In this document: positions 9,192 through 19,855 of the stretch, in pieces
How the letters are laid out: each line of letters opens with the position of its first letter
Position numbering within the stretch: position 1 is the stretch's first letter
DNA from: Globodera rostochiensis
Taxonomy: Eukaryota > Nematoda > Chromadorea > Rhabditida > Heteroderidae
DNA: 64,000 nucleotides
Direction: 5' to 3'
Assembly: GCA_018350325.1 (NCBI GenBank)
Contig: JAEVLN010000004.1
Location: 2,356,001-2,420,000 of the forward strand
Program-made: the position numbers and the translations under genes
Notes under the pieces: generated by a model
What the model was told of the DNA's origin: nothing
The model's database searches: none
What the model saw: only the letters and a program-made list of their open reading frames with translations

Positions 9192-11569
9192 TCACCCAAC
9201 GTTTTCTTTTTTCCTTAAAACAATGACCCAATTGCCTTCATCACAAAATTCCGATTCGAGCTCACAGCAATTCGAAAATTCACTGTCAACCAAATTGCGG
9301 AATTCCGACTCAACGAAAAGATGGTAATATCGAAAGAAATCTTTTTGCTGCTTCTGCTGTTCTTGCTCTCCTCCTGTTGAATCGTCCTTGCGCTGATCAC
9401 CGCTAGATGACCAAGGGACGAGTAGGTCTTGCTGCTTGAACTGCTTCCCGTCGTGGATGCGCAACATTGCGATATTTGAAGAAACTTGCGCCTGTAAGTC
9501 ATCACCGGCGTCGTCGTCTTCATTTGTTTTGTTCGCACGCATTTTTGAAGCGTAAATGGATGGGACGGACGTTGCACCGGATGAGAACTGCTCGAGGGCC
9601 CAAGCCGTCACAAGCGCGCGCCCACCGGGCCGGACAACCTGTCGAATCGAATTCGAGCTAATCTTTCAGACTACTCACTAACCCGAAGCAATTCGGAGAG
9701 TGCCCGAACGCGGCGACGACGTGTCGAAAAATGGTGAATAACTGCGACAGAAATCACGGCGTCAAAAGCACCATTTCTGATGGGTAGTTGAAGTGCATCG
9801 GCACAAAAGACGCTGGCACATCCCTTACGACTGGTAATACGCAGCAAATTCCAGCTGATATCGCAACCAAACTGCAAAAACATTTAGCTGTCAAATGGCG
9901 AATGTTAATAAATTATGGAAAATTCCGTTCTTCTTTTAGCATTTGGATAATTTTTAACTTTTCAAAAGGCCGAAATTTGGAAAAAATTAAATGGTTAAAG
10001 ATAAAGCACCTTTGTGAGTCCGTCCGATTGTAACAAATATTTTCCGTTTCCACAGCCGACGTCAAGCAGTGTGCTGCCTCGGGGGAGTGAGACCAAAAAA
10101 TTGACAACACATCGCCAATTGGAGAAGCGAGTTAAGTCAAAATGCGGAGCAATTGCTTCATAAACCTTTTTAAAATGGATGGGACTTTTTCTTATTGAAA
10201 TCCCTCCCACCTCGGCAACATATTGCTGCTCCAATTGCCTGCCTTCATGTTCCCCGCTCGGAATTCGCAGTTGTCCCCCGCGGTCCCAATCGCAAAATTC
10301 GATGTACGAACATTGGCATGGCACGCGCCGGACGGTTCGAAAAGTGATGGATATACGACGTTCTCTCTTCAAAAGCTGATTGGACATCGGATGGACGTCG
10401 TAGTGACGTGTCAAAATACTGAAAAACAAATTTCATAAATCTGGAGAGAGATCAAATTAATCCCGGACCCGTGCTTGTGTCGGTATCTGGCATCACCGGT
10501 CAACAGCAGCAAACTCCGTCGGGGCAAATGTACACAATTGCGTCGGGCACTGTTCGCGCAGTCGCGAAACTCCATCACAACGTCTGACAACAGGCTCAGC
10601 GAGTAAACGCGTTCCTCAAAGGCAGAATGTGTGTCCAAATGCAATGGAATGCCTTGGCCGGGCTCATAAACATTAACTGAACGTCGAATTAATTTAAAAA
10701 GACAAAACTACCATTGAAAACCGGTGATTTGGTTTGGTCGCACGTCAGGCGAATGACAGCTAAAGGTGGTGAAAATATCGTTGATAAGCCCGTCAATAAT
10801 CGGAGGAATTGGAGGTGCTTTGTCCAACGCATTGTTCTTGTTGTAATCAAAGGCATATCCAAAGTGGAACACTCGTCGATTCTTCAGTTTATCTTAAACA
10901 AAAACCATGATGATGATCAACAATCCCCAATAACATACCAATGTTTGTGCTCCCAGCTAAACAACCCTCCACAAATTGCTCAAGTTCAGACTCAAATTGC
11001 GCCGAAATAAAGTTCGGCACTATTTTCAGACCATTTGGCGGCAATTTTGAGCCGTTCCCCAGCTTTGGCGTTTGAGGCGCTAAAAATAAAATTGGTAAAA
11101 CCGAAGGAAACTGAGGAACTCGACGTTCTTTGACGAAAAGCAAAGTTATGGTTGGATTTTCTTCCGGAAAGCATTCGGGTCTGGTGTCATCAAGCACTTT
11201 CCGGGCACTGCTGGCCAAATACACGTCGGAGAAGTGGACCAGTGAGTAAGATTTGCTGTTCGGGTACACTGTGAAGGCACAGTTAGGATCAAACTGACGG
11301 AACAACGACTCGAGGCATTCGAACGGCACGCCTACCAAATGACTGCTGTTGCTCACAAACAGAATCTGAGTGGTTTAAGTCGACATGCATAACATGAAAT
11401 CGCGCATGTCACGAAATGATTGTTCAAAACGTTCATCCCGAATACATTAATTTATAATCTTCCTCCCTATCTATAACTAACTTACATTGGTTGCATTCTC
11501 GGAAACCTCAATATGATTCCTTCTGAGGGAGGAGACGATTTTAGCGAGTTTCCTCTTTTTTCTGTCCAT
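9192..11569 (-). CDS. ALKBH8: ALKBH8: RRM, AlkB dioxygenase and tRNA wobble-uridine methyltransferase
   Basis: Seven exons join in phase to 644 residues (human about 664): 11486-11569, 10939-11365, 10722-10892, 10469-10676, 10010-10418, 9683-9871 and 9192-9638. An N-terminal RRM (ILFVSNSSHLVG ... SYSLVHFSDVYLA) is followed by the Fe(II)/2-oxoglutarate AlkB domain (VNVYEPGQGIPLHLDTHSAF, with the HxD iron ligands, and LPRRSLLLLTGDARYRHKHG). A Cys-rich linker (RRVPCQCSYIEFCDW) leads to the SAM methyltransferase domain (LLDVGCGNGKYL, CADALQLP, VIHHFST). The enzyme methylates carboxymethyluridine at tRNA position 34 to mcm5U and its AlkB part hydroxylates it. The C terminus (FRYYHLFVESE ... CDEGNWVIVL) matches the family. 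All key motifs are intact. Confidence 0.95.
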
Positions 11570-12090
11570 TCAAATTGCAGTGTACCGTGCATGTGTGTAC
11601 AATGATGTATCGGGTTTCTGAACAACAAACAGAAAGAATTTTGGTGGATCTTACCCACATAAAATTACACGACAGATCGCCAAATTTTTAAATATTTGAA
11701 AGATTTATTTTTAATTGCAGATTTCTTAATAAAAAAAATTCTTAAATTCATGACGGCACCAATCTGCACCGCCTCCCCGCTAAAAAAGCCAAGAACCAGG
11801 ATTAAAAAATCCGCCTTTAAAAATAATAAAAAAAGAACGAAAAATAAATCTCAAAAAGCCCCAAAACGCCTCATCAAAACTCCAAATGAGTCTAAAACCC
11901 GATTTTAAATATTAGCCTCATTGGCCTATCAAACACCCCCAAAATGAGGCTAAAACCCCAGATTTGGGGCCCCCCGACCACCTTTTTACGTCCATCTTCT
12001 CATCTTGTCCCCTCTAGCTCTAGAGCCCTCTGTCTTTTCAAACACTTAACTCTATATTTACATTTTTTCTTTGTTACAGCTCTCCGTGAA
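11570..12090. promoter_or_regulatory. Bidirectional promoter region, ALKBH8 and TRAPPC1
   Basis: 521 bp lie between two divergent start codons. The centre is A-rich (11690-11900), with a short spurious Lys-rich frame. No TATA motif at a convincing distance was seen on either side. Calling it promoter is inferred from gene orientation. Confidence 0.4.
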
Positions 12091-12878
12091 ATGACCATCT
12101 ATAATCTGTAAATTATTATTTTTTGTTTTTATATATTCGTATGTTCAGCTATTTCTTCAACCGGCATGGCGTTTGTCTGGCGTATAAGGAGTGGTGCCGT
12201 GAGAAAAAGTCTGGAATTTCACAGGACGAGGAGTTCAAACTTGTACCAAGGATTTAATCCTTTTTTTCAGACTTAAGTAAGTTACTAAATTACAACAGGT
12301 CAATGGAATGCTGCTTTCGTTGCGCTCTTTTTCGCATAAATTGGCGACGCGAGCGGACCAAACGCCGATGATTCAGTGTTTTCGCACTTCTTCCTATAAA
12401 ATGAATTACATGGAGACAGCCACTGGGCTCAGAATGGTAAGTAAAATCAGATTAAAAAAGTAACACTTAAATTTCAAAAAAATTTTTTTAAGATACTGAA
12501 CACAGACCCGGATGCGGTGTCAATTTCTGAACTGATGCAGTCAATTTTTTGTATTTTTGTTGAAACTGTTCTGCAAAATCCATTTGTGGACACATCCAAA
12601 CGGTAATTTTGCAGCATTTTATCCATCTTTCTTATTGTTTAGTCAAATCTAGAATCATTTCGAGGAAAGGGAGCAAAACGAATGGCCGGGTTCCGAATAC
12701 AAAAAATTAGCTTTTTTGATATTTTTTATTTTTTTTTAGGAATAGTCCTCTTTTATTCTTAAACAGCGGTTTAAGTTTTGTATTTGTTACAACTTTAAAT
12801 TTGTTCTTAAGAATCGACTCCGAGCTGTTCCTCAAAAGGGTGGACGATTTGGTGCGGTCCCACTTTTGTTTCACATGA
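12091..12878 (+). CDS. TRAPPC1: TRAPPC1 (Bet5) subunit of the TRAPP vesicle-tethering complex
   Basis: Five exons (12091-12107, 12149-12242, 12299-12436, 12493-12602, 12812-12878) give 141 residues, close to the human 145. The protein is a longin-fold core subunit of TRAPP, the Rab1/Ypt1 exchange factor of ER-Golgi traffic. The reading matches the family throughout: MTIYNLYFFNRHGVCLAYKEW, GMLLSLRSFSHKL, TSSYKMNYMETATGLRM, an NTDPDA stretch, and the end DSELFLKRVDDLVRSHFCF. The first exon is only 17 nt of coding sequence, too short to show as an open frame. It was placed by phase and by the conserved N terminus. Confidence 0.95.
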
Positions 12879-13853
12879 CGCGAGCAATTGCATTCCAGAT
12901 TTTAACGCACTTTATCATTGTTCCGTTTGCATTGCAGTTTATTAGCTTATCTCAAAGAGAATCCGATCGCTGTTATATACGTTTCGTAAACTGCAATTAA
13001 GAGTCCAAATAATACATTATGTGATCTCTTTTTCAACGAATAAATTATTACAACAATTCATTTGTATGAATTGATACGGAATTTACAATTAAACTTTTGT
13101 TACTCAAAAATCTAATCCCTTTCCAATTTGTTCCTCCACACAAATTCCTTCTGTTTTGTTCTCAGCTGTTGTTCTTACCCTGAGAAGCGTGGTTCTTCTC
13201 CTTTCTCTTCCCTTTGGACAAAGTCATCCGTTCAAAGAGTGAATTTTGAGGGGGTTTTAAGTTTCGGCTTAGGTGCACGAACACTGCCGCCGCCAACAGC
13301 CTCAGACTTTTTTCACTCCCCCAGCAGCCGAATGGGTGGGTTATGAATCTTTCTTTCTCTCGGCCCAAAATTCCTTTGACCGAAGTTCATGCCCTCTTCC
13401 ATAGGCCGTCAAATAAAGCCGTACGACGGCACAGCTCAACTCTAACCAAAACCAGCTGCTGGTGGGGAGCCCAAATTCCCCAAGGAATCCTCTGAAGATT
13501 TATTATTTATGGTGTGTGTGAATGTGAGGGGAACACGGGGTCATCCATCCATTTTAAGGCGCCCGTTCCCCATTCAGATGTTTCTTTCTGGACCGGCTTA
13601 AGCCTTAAAGGCATGCACTTGACTCGTGCCGGCTATAAATTTTTAATTTATTAATGTGTCCCATCATCGCCATTTATTTGCTTGCTTATTTATAGGTATT
13701 TATTTAGTCAGTTCTTTAATGTGCTCGCTTCAGCTCAGCATGACAAAAAGCAAATTTGATATTAGACAATAAAAATGGAGGCGCATCGGCGTGACGGCGT
13801 ACAAATTTAGTCAAAAATTGGATTTTTTTTTGTTGTGCGCCTTTGTTTTTGGG
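12879..13853. other. Intergenic region, TRAPPC1 to ssu-2
   Basis: This contains the 3' UTR of TRAPPC1 (an AATAAA at about 13038) and the 5' region of the next gene. One open frame at 13128 is not supported by codon pattern or similarity. Nothing else was recognised. Confidence 0.4.
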
Positions 13854-16529
13854 ATGTCATTGGCTGTGAAAGCGTCCAAATCGCTGGCTGAGCAGCCACG
13901 ACACATCCAACAGCGGGGATATTCAGCTCATTCTGGCGCCGATAGCATAGAAAATGCATCGTCAGCTTCGGTCGCTGGAGGCGCATTGTTTTCCTATGCG
14001 CCGGTGCCACTTCCAAAAATTGGTGGCCGAAACGCGCGACAACAATTGGATATTCAAAATCTCGCAGACGAAGGTACGGGAAAGAGGGCTTTCTTTAGTT
14101 GGGGGTTTCGATAGAAATAAAAATAAATGCCAAGTCTGAAGGTTGAAATTCGAAAAAAACGTTTTCCTGGTATTGTAATTGATTTGGACAATATTTTAGA
14201 AAGTTTAAACTTTAAAGCCGATTTAAAATAATAAAAAAAACTTTTTTTTTAGCTCATTCGGTCACTTCGCTAAAGAATGGAACTGAATTTGACGCGGTCG
14301 GCAAAATAAGCGAAGACGAAATTCGCAAATCGCTGTTGGTGGAGGCAAAACGGCGCAAATTTTGGAACGCCAAAACAATTGACAAAATGGACTTCCAAGT
14401 AATCATTCACACATTGATTTATACAATGGTGTTGGGTTTGCCCGACGCCCAAATGTCTGAAATTTTTTGAATTGAATTAATATCCGGCTTGGTCGATATT
14501 TTTTAGCTTCTTTTTGAGGTTGTACTTTTCGGAATTTTTTGCTTTTCGGCCAGAAAAAATTCAGCAGGTCCTGGTTGTTAAATCTTTGGCAGTTAGTATT
14601 AGTTATTTGTGCGTAAATTTCTAATTTAAGGAGATCATCCAATGCTTCTGTTACCATTACGTGTTGGAAAGTTTTACGGAGACGCGAAGCGTTGCGGAGG
14701 CCATCGATTCGTCTTCGTCCTCTGTCGTGCGCAATACGAGCGAAGACAATACAGCGGTAGTTTTTAATGAAATTCAAAGAAAATGATTTTATCTTTGTTT
14801 ATATTAACAGCCGCTGATGTCGCCGTCCCACGCGACCAACAACCGAACATTGTTTGCCACACTGACTGAACAAAGCGCCACGACTCGCAACGGCTCGGTG
14901 GAGCTGAAGACGATGGGCATGTCAAACAAGGATTTGGGCCAGTACCCGTGGGACTTTGATGTACTACCGGATGACGACTTTGTCAGCCAGGTGCATGACG
15001 GCACAGTCTGTGATTTCTTGTGATGTTTTTTGGTGTCTTTCGTCATATCTCCATCAATCCCCAGAATATTTTTACCAAAAATCCATTTTTATCTCATAAT
15101 ACAGCGTTCCTTCTGCTCCTCCAACTCACTCCTTTCCTTTAACGTTTTCTTAAATTAAATTTGCTTTTTTTTTCACAGACCAAAATATTGGAGATGCCCA
15201 ATTCACATCGGCTTGGTGCTTGTCACAGTTGTAAGGGTGAAACGTTGGTGCATTGTTTTCATTGTCGTGGGTCGGGCAACGACAAATGCACTTATTGTCG
15301 GTGGGTGCTTTTATTTGTGTTTTGTTTCATTTAAGTCTTTTTTTTCCTTAAAAACAATTTTCAGGGGCACTGGCATGAAGGCGGGTGTTGCGCATCCAGG
15401 TAAATTGAACTGAAAACAATTATTTTATCTTCTCAGAATTAAAAAAAAAATTAAGGCAAATTGTCATACACGAAACGGAAATAATTGTAATATATTTTTC
15501 TCAGCTGTCTATACCCATCCGATGATTGGCACTTTTCCCGGGTCTAGTGCCGCTGGTGGTGCATCTGCCGCTGGTGCTGCTACTGGTCCAAATCGTGCCT
15601 ACCCATTCGCCAATACTTCCATGATTCGACCCGCTCTGCTCGGCGCCCAACGGGACAAACCGTACGCTACCGGCACCCCTGTGCATTTCATGGCGAAAGC
15701 TGGTCTACCACCACCGGTTTTCAATCATTGTCTAATATTATTAATTTTTAATTTTAGGGCCTAGGTCAGCATGACCTGTGCATTTTTTGTCATGGTCGTG
15801 GCATTCGTGACTGTCAGCACTGCAAGGGGCAAGGCAAAAAGTACTGCTTGACCTGTGGTGGCAATGGTCAAGTACGCGTGTACACGAAACTGAAAGCGGC
15901 CTTGTGAGTGCAGCATTAGTGCCATATTGAACACGACACCGCTGGGGCTAGGCACCAAACATTTTTTTTTTGACATATTTTCAAAGCTTATAAAAGTCTC
16001 AAATGTCTCATCCTATGGAATTTCACTGTAGATTTTAAACAAAATTCAGGCACACACTTTAATTTTACAAGCAAAAGGGAAATATTCCGTCTGTACCATC
16101 GCTTACACTTTACGATTTTCAGTGGAGTCGAATGCACCGATTATTACACGCCTTGTGGAGTGCCAGAAATGCTTCTGCGACAGGCGAGCGGGGAGCTGAT
16201 CTTCTCCGAAACACAGCCTTACGTGCGAATTTTTTCAAAAATTAAAAGTAAACATTTTTTTAAAAGAATTTTTTCTAAGCTTTTAGGTGCAACCCATTCG
16301 AAAAGATGGGCTCAAGGAGATCAACGAGGTCAGCCGACGCTTCTGTGCCGCTCACCTGAAGAAGTTATTGGATTCGTGCCGTGTGCTGAAGCAGCGTCAC
16401 TGTGTGGAGAGCATTGAGGTGGCCAAGGTCCGCTTTCAACTTGGCTCCAAGCAAGGCCATTTCTACGTGTACGGCCGTCAGCGCCTGTGCTACATCCCCG
16501 AGGGACCCAGCCGGTGTTGTGTCATGTGA
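13854..16529 (+). CDS. ssu-2: SSU-2 / SSUH2-type protein with DnaJ-like CxxC repeats and C-terminal CaaX box
   Basis: Exons lie around 13854-14073, 14253-14398, 14631-14756, 14811-14990, 15180-15299, 15365-15402, 15505-15717, 15759-15902, 16124-16222, 16288-16529. The SSUH2 block ECFCYHYVLES-type region appears as IIQCFCYHYVLESFTETRS. Then come two zinc-binding CxxCxGxG-type clusters: CHSCKGETLVHCFHCRGSG..., and CIFCHGRGIRDCQHCKGQG with CLTCGGNGQVRV. After these the conserved substrate region ends CVESIEVAKVRFQLGSKQG. The clusters resemble the zinc finger of DnaJ chaperones. The last four residues are CCVM, a canonical prenylation box. An Ala/Gly-rich insert (about 15530-15600) interrupts the cysteine clusters. 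The start is uncertain: the upstream hydrophobic run at 13791 lacks an ATG in frame. Confidence 0.85.
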
Positions 16530-17027
16530 TGGAAATGGAGATAAAATGGAAAACCCGATTCTTCTATTTGAACGGTGCAACCAACCAAATTAAATGTCAG
16601 GCGACTGACGATGTACCAAAATTTTTCTGTAAACGCGCATGAAAATGATCTCATTACCTAATTCATTTGTCATTTATTCAACAACTTCGAGCAGTTCACT
16701 AGTCGATCTCTGTCTGCGTTTGTCAATATTTAAGACCCTTTTTTCATTTTAGCCTAAATGTTTAGGCATGTAGTTATTGTTTTTTTCTAGTCATTTTTCG
16801 TTCAATAAAATTATTACATTTCGCGCTTATCACATTTCATGCAATTGCTTTTTATTGTACATGTCCAATAAAAAATCTATGTTGACAGTAACTTTAATGC
16901 TAAGTAAATGCAAAGAAGTTTTCTCTTCTCTATACCTTAAATTGAATAATTAACTAAATCCGGGCAGTAGTGGACGAATTAAGAACTCAAGGATTGTAAA
17001 AAAACTTTTTCAGACATTTTCCCAGTC
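16530..17027. other. Intergenic region, ssu-2 to TXNDC15
   Basis: AT-rich, with an AATAAA at about 16804 that could serve ssu-2. No gene was seen. Confidence 0.4.
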
Positions 17028-18612
17028 ATGCCGCAGTTCTGTTCGCCTTCCTCGTCATTTTTGGTAATTCAAAAATGAAGAATGCGATATTTTGATAAAA
17101 TTTTCATATTTAGAATCGAATCTGGTCCGTTTTTAACCTTCCCTCCAATTTAGGCTCTCCCGTTGTTGTTCCTCGCCAGCAGCGTTTGTTGCCCCTCCTA
17201 CTCACTGTCTCAGCCGACGGATGGTACCGGAAACGATGTTGATGAACCATTTCCAGCCGTTTGTCCGGCACTTCCTGTTTTTGTTTTTTGGCTGCGGCGC
17301 CAATGCCCTGCCGCACTGAAAGACACGCGCTGTGCCAACGGCTTCCCAAGCGATGTGCCCGGCCTGCCGGGACAGCTGAACTGCGCCTTGGGTGTGAATG
17401 GGTGAATTTGTTTTAATCCCTTTTTCCCCCTTTTCCAACAGCGAGTGCTCAGAGCAAAGCCCGCCTTCGTCAGATGTCCGCCCGTGAACTGCTCGCGCTG
17501 GCCAAACGCCGGGACCCGTACGGGCGTCCGACGTGTATGTTGACGCTCTTCTACGCGCCCGATTGTGTGTTCTCAGCCAAGGTAGGGCCAGCGCCAAAGG
17601 CATGGGTTTTTCCGAGTCCGCCTTGGTTTGTTAAACTTAAAAATTTTGGACCTAAAATTTTGGTGCATTTTTTGCTTACTACATTTGTTGAAGGTGGCTG
17701 ACACGTTTTTCCGTTTGGCACCTCTGTTGCCCAAACTGCGCGTTGTGGCGGTCGATGTATCGGTGGGCGGCAAAGGGACAGAGAGGTGAGGAAAAAACAA
17801 TGACAAAATAACGAACTCGTTTCCAACATCCAATCTTTTTTTCAGTCTGATTTCCCACTACGGCATCTCTTCCACGCCGGTGATCGCCTTGTGGCAGGAC
17901 GGCTTCCCGCGTTATCGTCTTTACGACGATTACGCCCGGCTCGACACGTTGCTTCGTGTGCTGAGAAGTCACACCGACCTGAGTCCGTTGACGCCTTCAT
18001 CGTTGGATGAGGAGGAAGGGAAAAATGGTAGTTTTTATTTGTTTATTTTGAGCTTGACCCGATCATGATCTGATCCAGGCCCATAACCAAGGGGGGGGGG
18101 GGAGGGGTGGACCCAGGCTTAGGCTTACCCCACCACTACCACCCAAAAAAATTTGGTTAACCTTTGACCCAAATCCGATGTCTAAACAAGACCATGCCTG
18201 ATCAGTAAGTAGTTTTTGGATGCTCGATGTTAATAAATTGCACCTCAACAACCTTTCTCTAAGCAGAAAAACAACCGGATGATGGCGGCATAGGTTACCG
18301 TGTTGGGGTGGAAGCGGATGACAGAGCCTTGGGCGGAGAAAATCATTTCTCATGGGAGCCGACCCGTGACGAGTTCCTGGCCCAATTTTACTATCTGAGG
18401 GAGCATCTCGGCTTTGATTGGTCATTCAGTTTTGCATTCATTCGTTGATTAATTTGCCCAAAATGCGCAATCGCGAGAATTTTAAATTCAGGTATTTGTT
18501 GGCCGCCGTTGTGACCTGCTTGGTCAACCTTGTCTACTTCACGCTCAGCTCGCGGAAGGGAAGATCTTTGCTCCGGCGCCATTTTCCCCATTATTTTGCT
18601 GTTTTCCAATAA
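17028..18612 (+). CDS. TXNDC15: TXNDC15 homologue (thioredoxin-domain membrane protein)
   Basis: Seven exons (17028-17063, 17154-17391, 17442-17581, 17694-17785, 17846-18027, 18267-18420, 18492-18612) give 320 residues. A hydrophobic signal (ALPLLFLASSVCC) is followed by a Cys-containing lumenal stretch. The thioredoxin-like domain reads CMLTLFYAPDCVFSAKVA, LRVVAVDVS, and STPVIALWQDG. A final transmembrane helix (WYLLAAVVTCLVNLVYFTL) and a short basic tail complete it. As in human TXNDC15, the position of the CxxC motif reads C(V)FS, so redox activity is doubtful. The family acts in the ER and is linked to ciliary transition-zone integrity. Intron 5 (18028-18266) has a G12 tract. The last intron joins GAT TG to G TAT, keeping the conserved DW before the helix. 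Confidence 0.88.
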
Positions 18613-18750
18613 TTGCACAGAGTCATCAAAATTTTTTTGTTCATTATTACCTCGCTTTAGCTCCATTTATAATTGAAAAAATCATAACGCGCAACTAGTT
18701 GATCAAAATGGAATAACAAAAGTGAAATGGACGATAGACGCATTTTCATC

Positions 18751-19502
18751 TTAAACAATCTTTGAGGAAAGTTGGTCGCCTTCCATATCAACAACCAGAT
18801 ATTTTTTCTTGCTCGAAGGCTCCCCAACACACGCCTGGTGCTGCTCACCGTCGCCAACAATACCATCGTCGTCCTCACCATCGGTGCTGCTGTCCGTCTT
18901 GCAGAGGAGTACATCGAATTGAACAAACTGCTTTGGCTGAATTTGGAAGTTGAACGTTGTGGATTTAAATCAAAAGCAAGATTGTTGCGAGAACTCACCT
19001 GAGACAGTTTGTGTGCGAAGCCATCAACCCCATTCTCTTTGCCCTCATTTTCCGCCATTACGTCCTCGACACCGGAGGTTACCACCTCGTCCGTCGCTGC
19101 ACCACTCACAGACAACAGCACTTCATCCGCTCCAATCTCCTGCCCGTCATCCACATCCTTTTCTCCATTCTCGTCCTCAATGGCATCGTCAAAATCTTCA
19201 TCGTCGTCGTCAGAATCAATCAGATGCACCGTCACCGCTTCGTCGCCATCACCAGGATGACGGCTCTCACACCCAGACGTTTCTGTAGCTGCAGTGCTTC
19301 CGCTGCCACCGCCGTTGTTCACCACAGCCGCCTCCACCAAGGCGGCGTTTGACGCTGCAATTCTGGGCAGAAAGTGACGGAGTCTGCCCAGCAGAGACGT
19401 AGAAGTCGAAGAAGAGTCGCTGCTTGCACTGTCCCCCGCAGTGATGGAAGAGGAGCTCGATGGATTGTGTCGATCGCCGCTGTTTTCGTCGTTGAGTGCC
19501 AT
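18751..19502 (-). CDS. Probable NOPCHAP1 (C12orf45) homologue, acidic
   Basis: Two exons (18999-19502 and 18751-18936) join in phase to 229 residues. The N-terminal part holds SLLGRLRHFLPRIAASNAAL, like the leucine-rich FLPQMAQAN helix of NOPCHAP1. The second exon has FVQFDVLLCKTDSSTDGEDD, like the IEMDVAL...SDSDS end of that family. NOPCHAP1 bridges box C/D snoRNP protein NOP58 to the R2TP AAA-ATPases. Between the two matches lies an acidic segment (LIDSDDDDEDFDDAIEDENG and following) not expected in the vertebrate protein. The open frame of exon 1 continues through the intron but becomes Arg/Leu-rich noise. The splice (SQ then PKQF) restores an acidic, family-like end. Assignment is moderate. 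Confidence 0.5.
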
Positions 19503-19855
19503 TGCGCTTTTTGTTGCTTAAAAATATAAATACTTTGTAATATGTATGTACTATATATGCATGTGATAACAACAATAATGCACTCCTTCACTTTCCAATT
19601 CGATACAATTTCAAGGCTCCTTTTAACCGAAAAAATGAATGTGACCATCATCCATATAGCCAAACAGAGAGCAATTGGAATAAGAACTGTCTACAAAAAT
19701 GGTATTGCGGAGAAAGTGAAACATTTCTTTTTTGTTACAACCACAGTTAGATACATCAACGGTCAAATAAATCAGCATATAAAATTTAGTGTCCACAGAA
19801 GTGAAGGAATTTTTGATGCCCGCAAAAACAATGAACGAACTGGACTCCGATCAGT
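19503..19855. other. Gap between UBXN6 and NOPCHAP1-like genes
   Basis: 353 bp on the minus strand between the UBXN6 stop and the next start. AT-rich and without a recognised gene. It could be an operon intercistronic region or an ordinary 3' UTR plus promoter. Confidence 0.4.

Noticed and set aside
11696..11908. 70-codon Lys-rich frame between ALKBH8 and TRAPPC1
   Set aside because: A direct result of A-rich sequence; no similarity, and it sits in a divergent promoter region.
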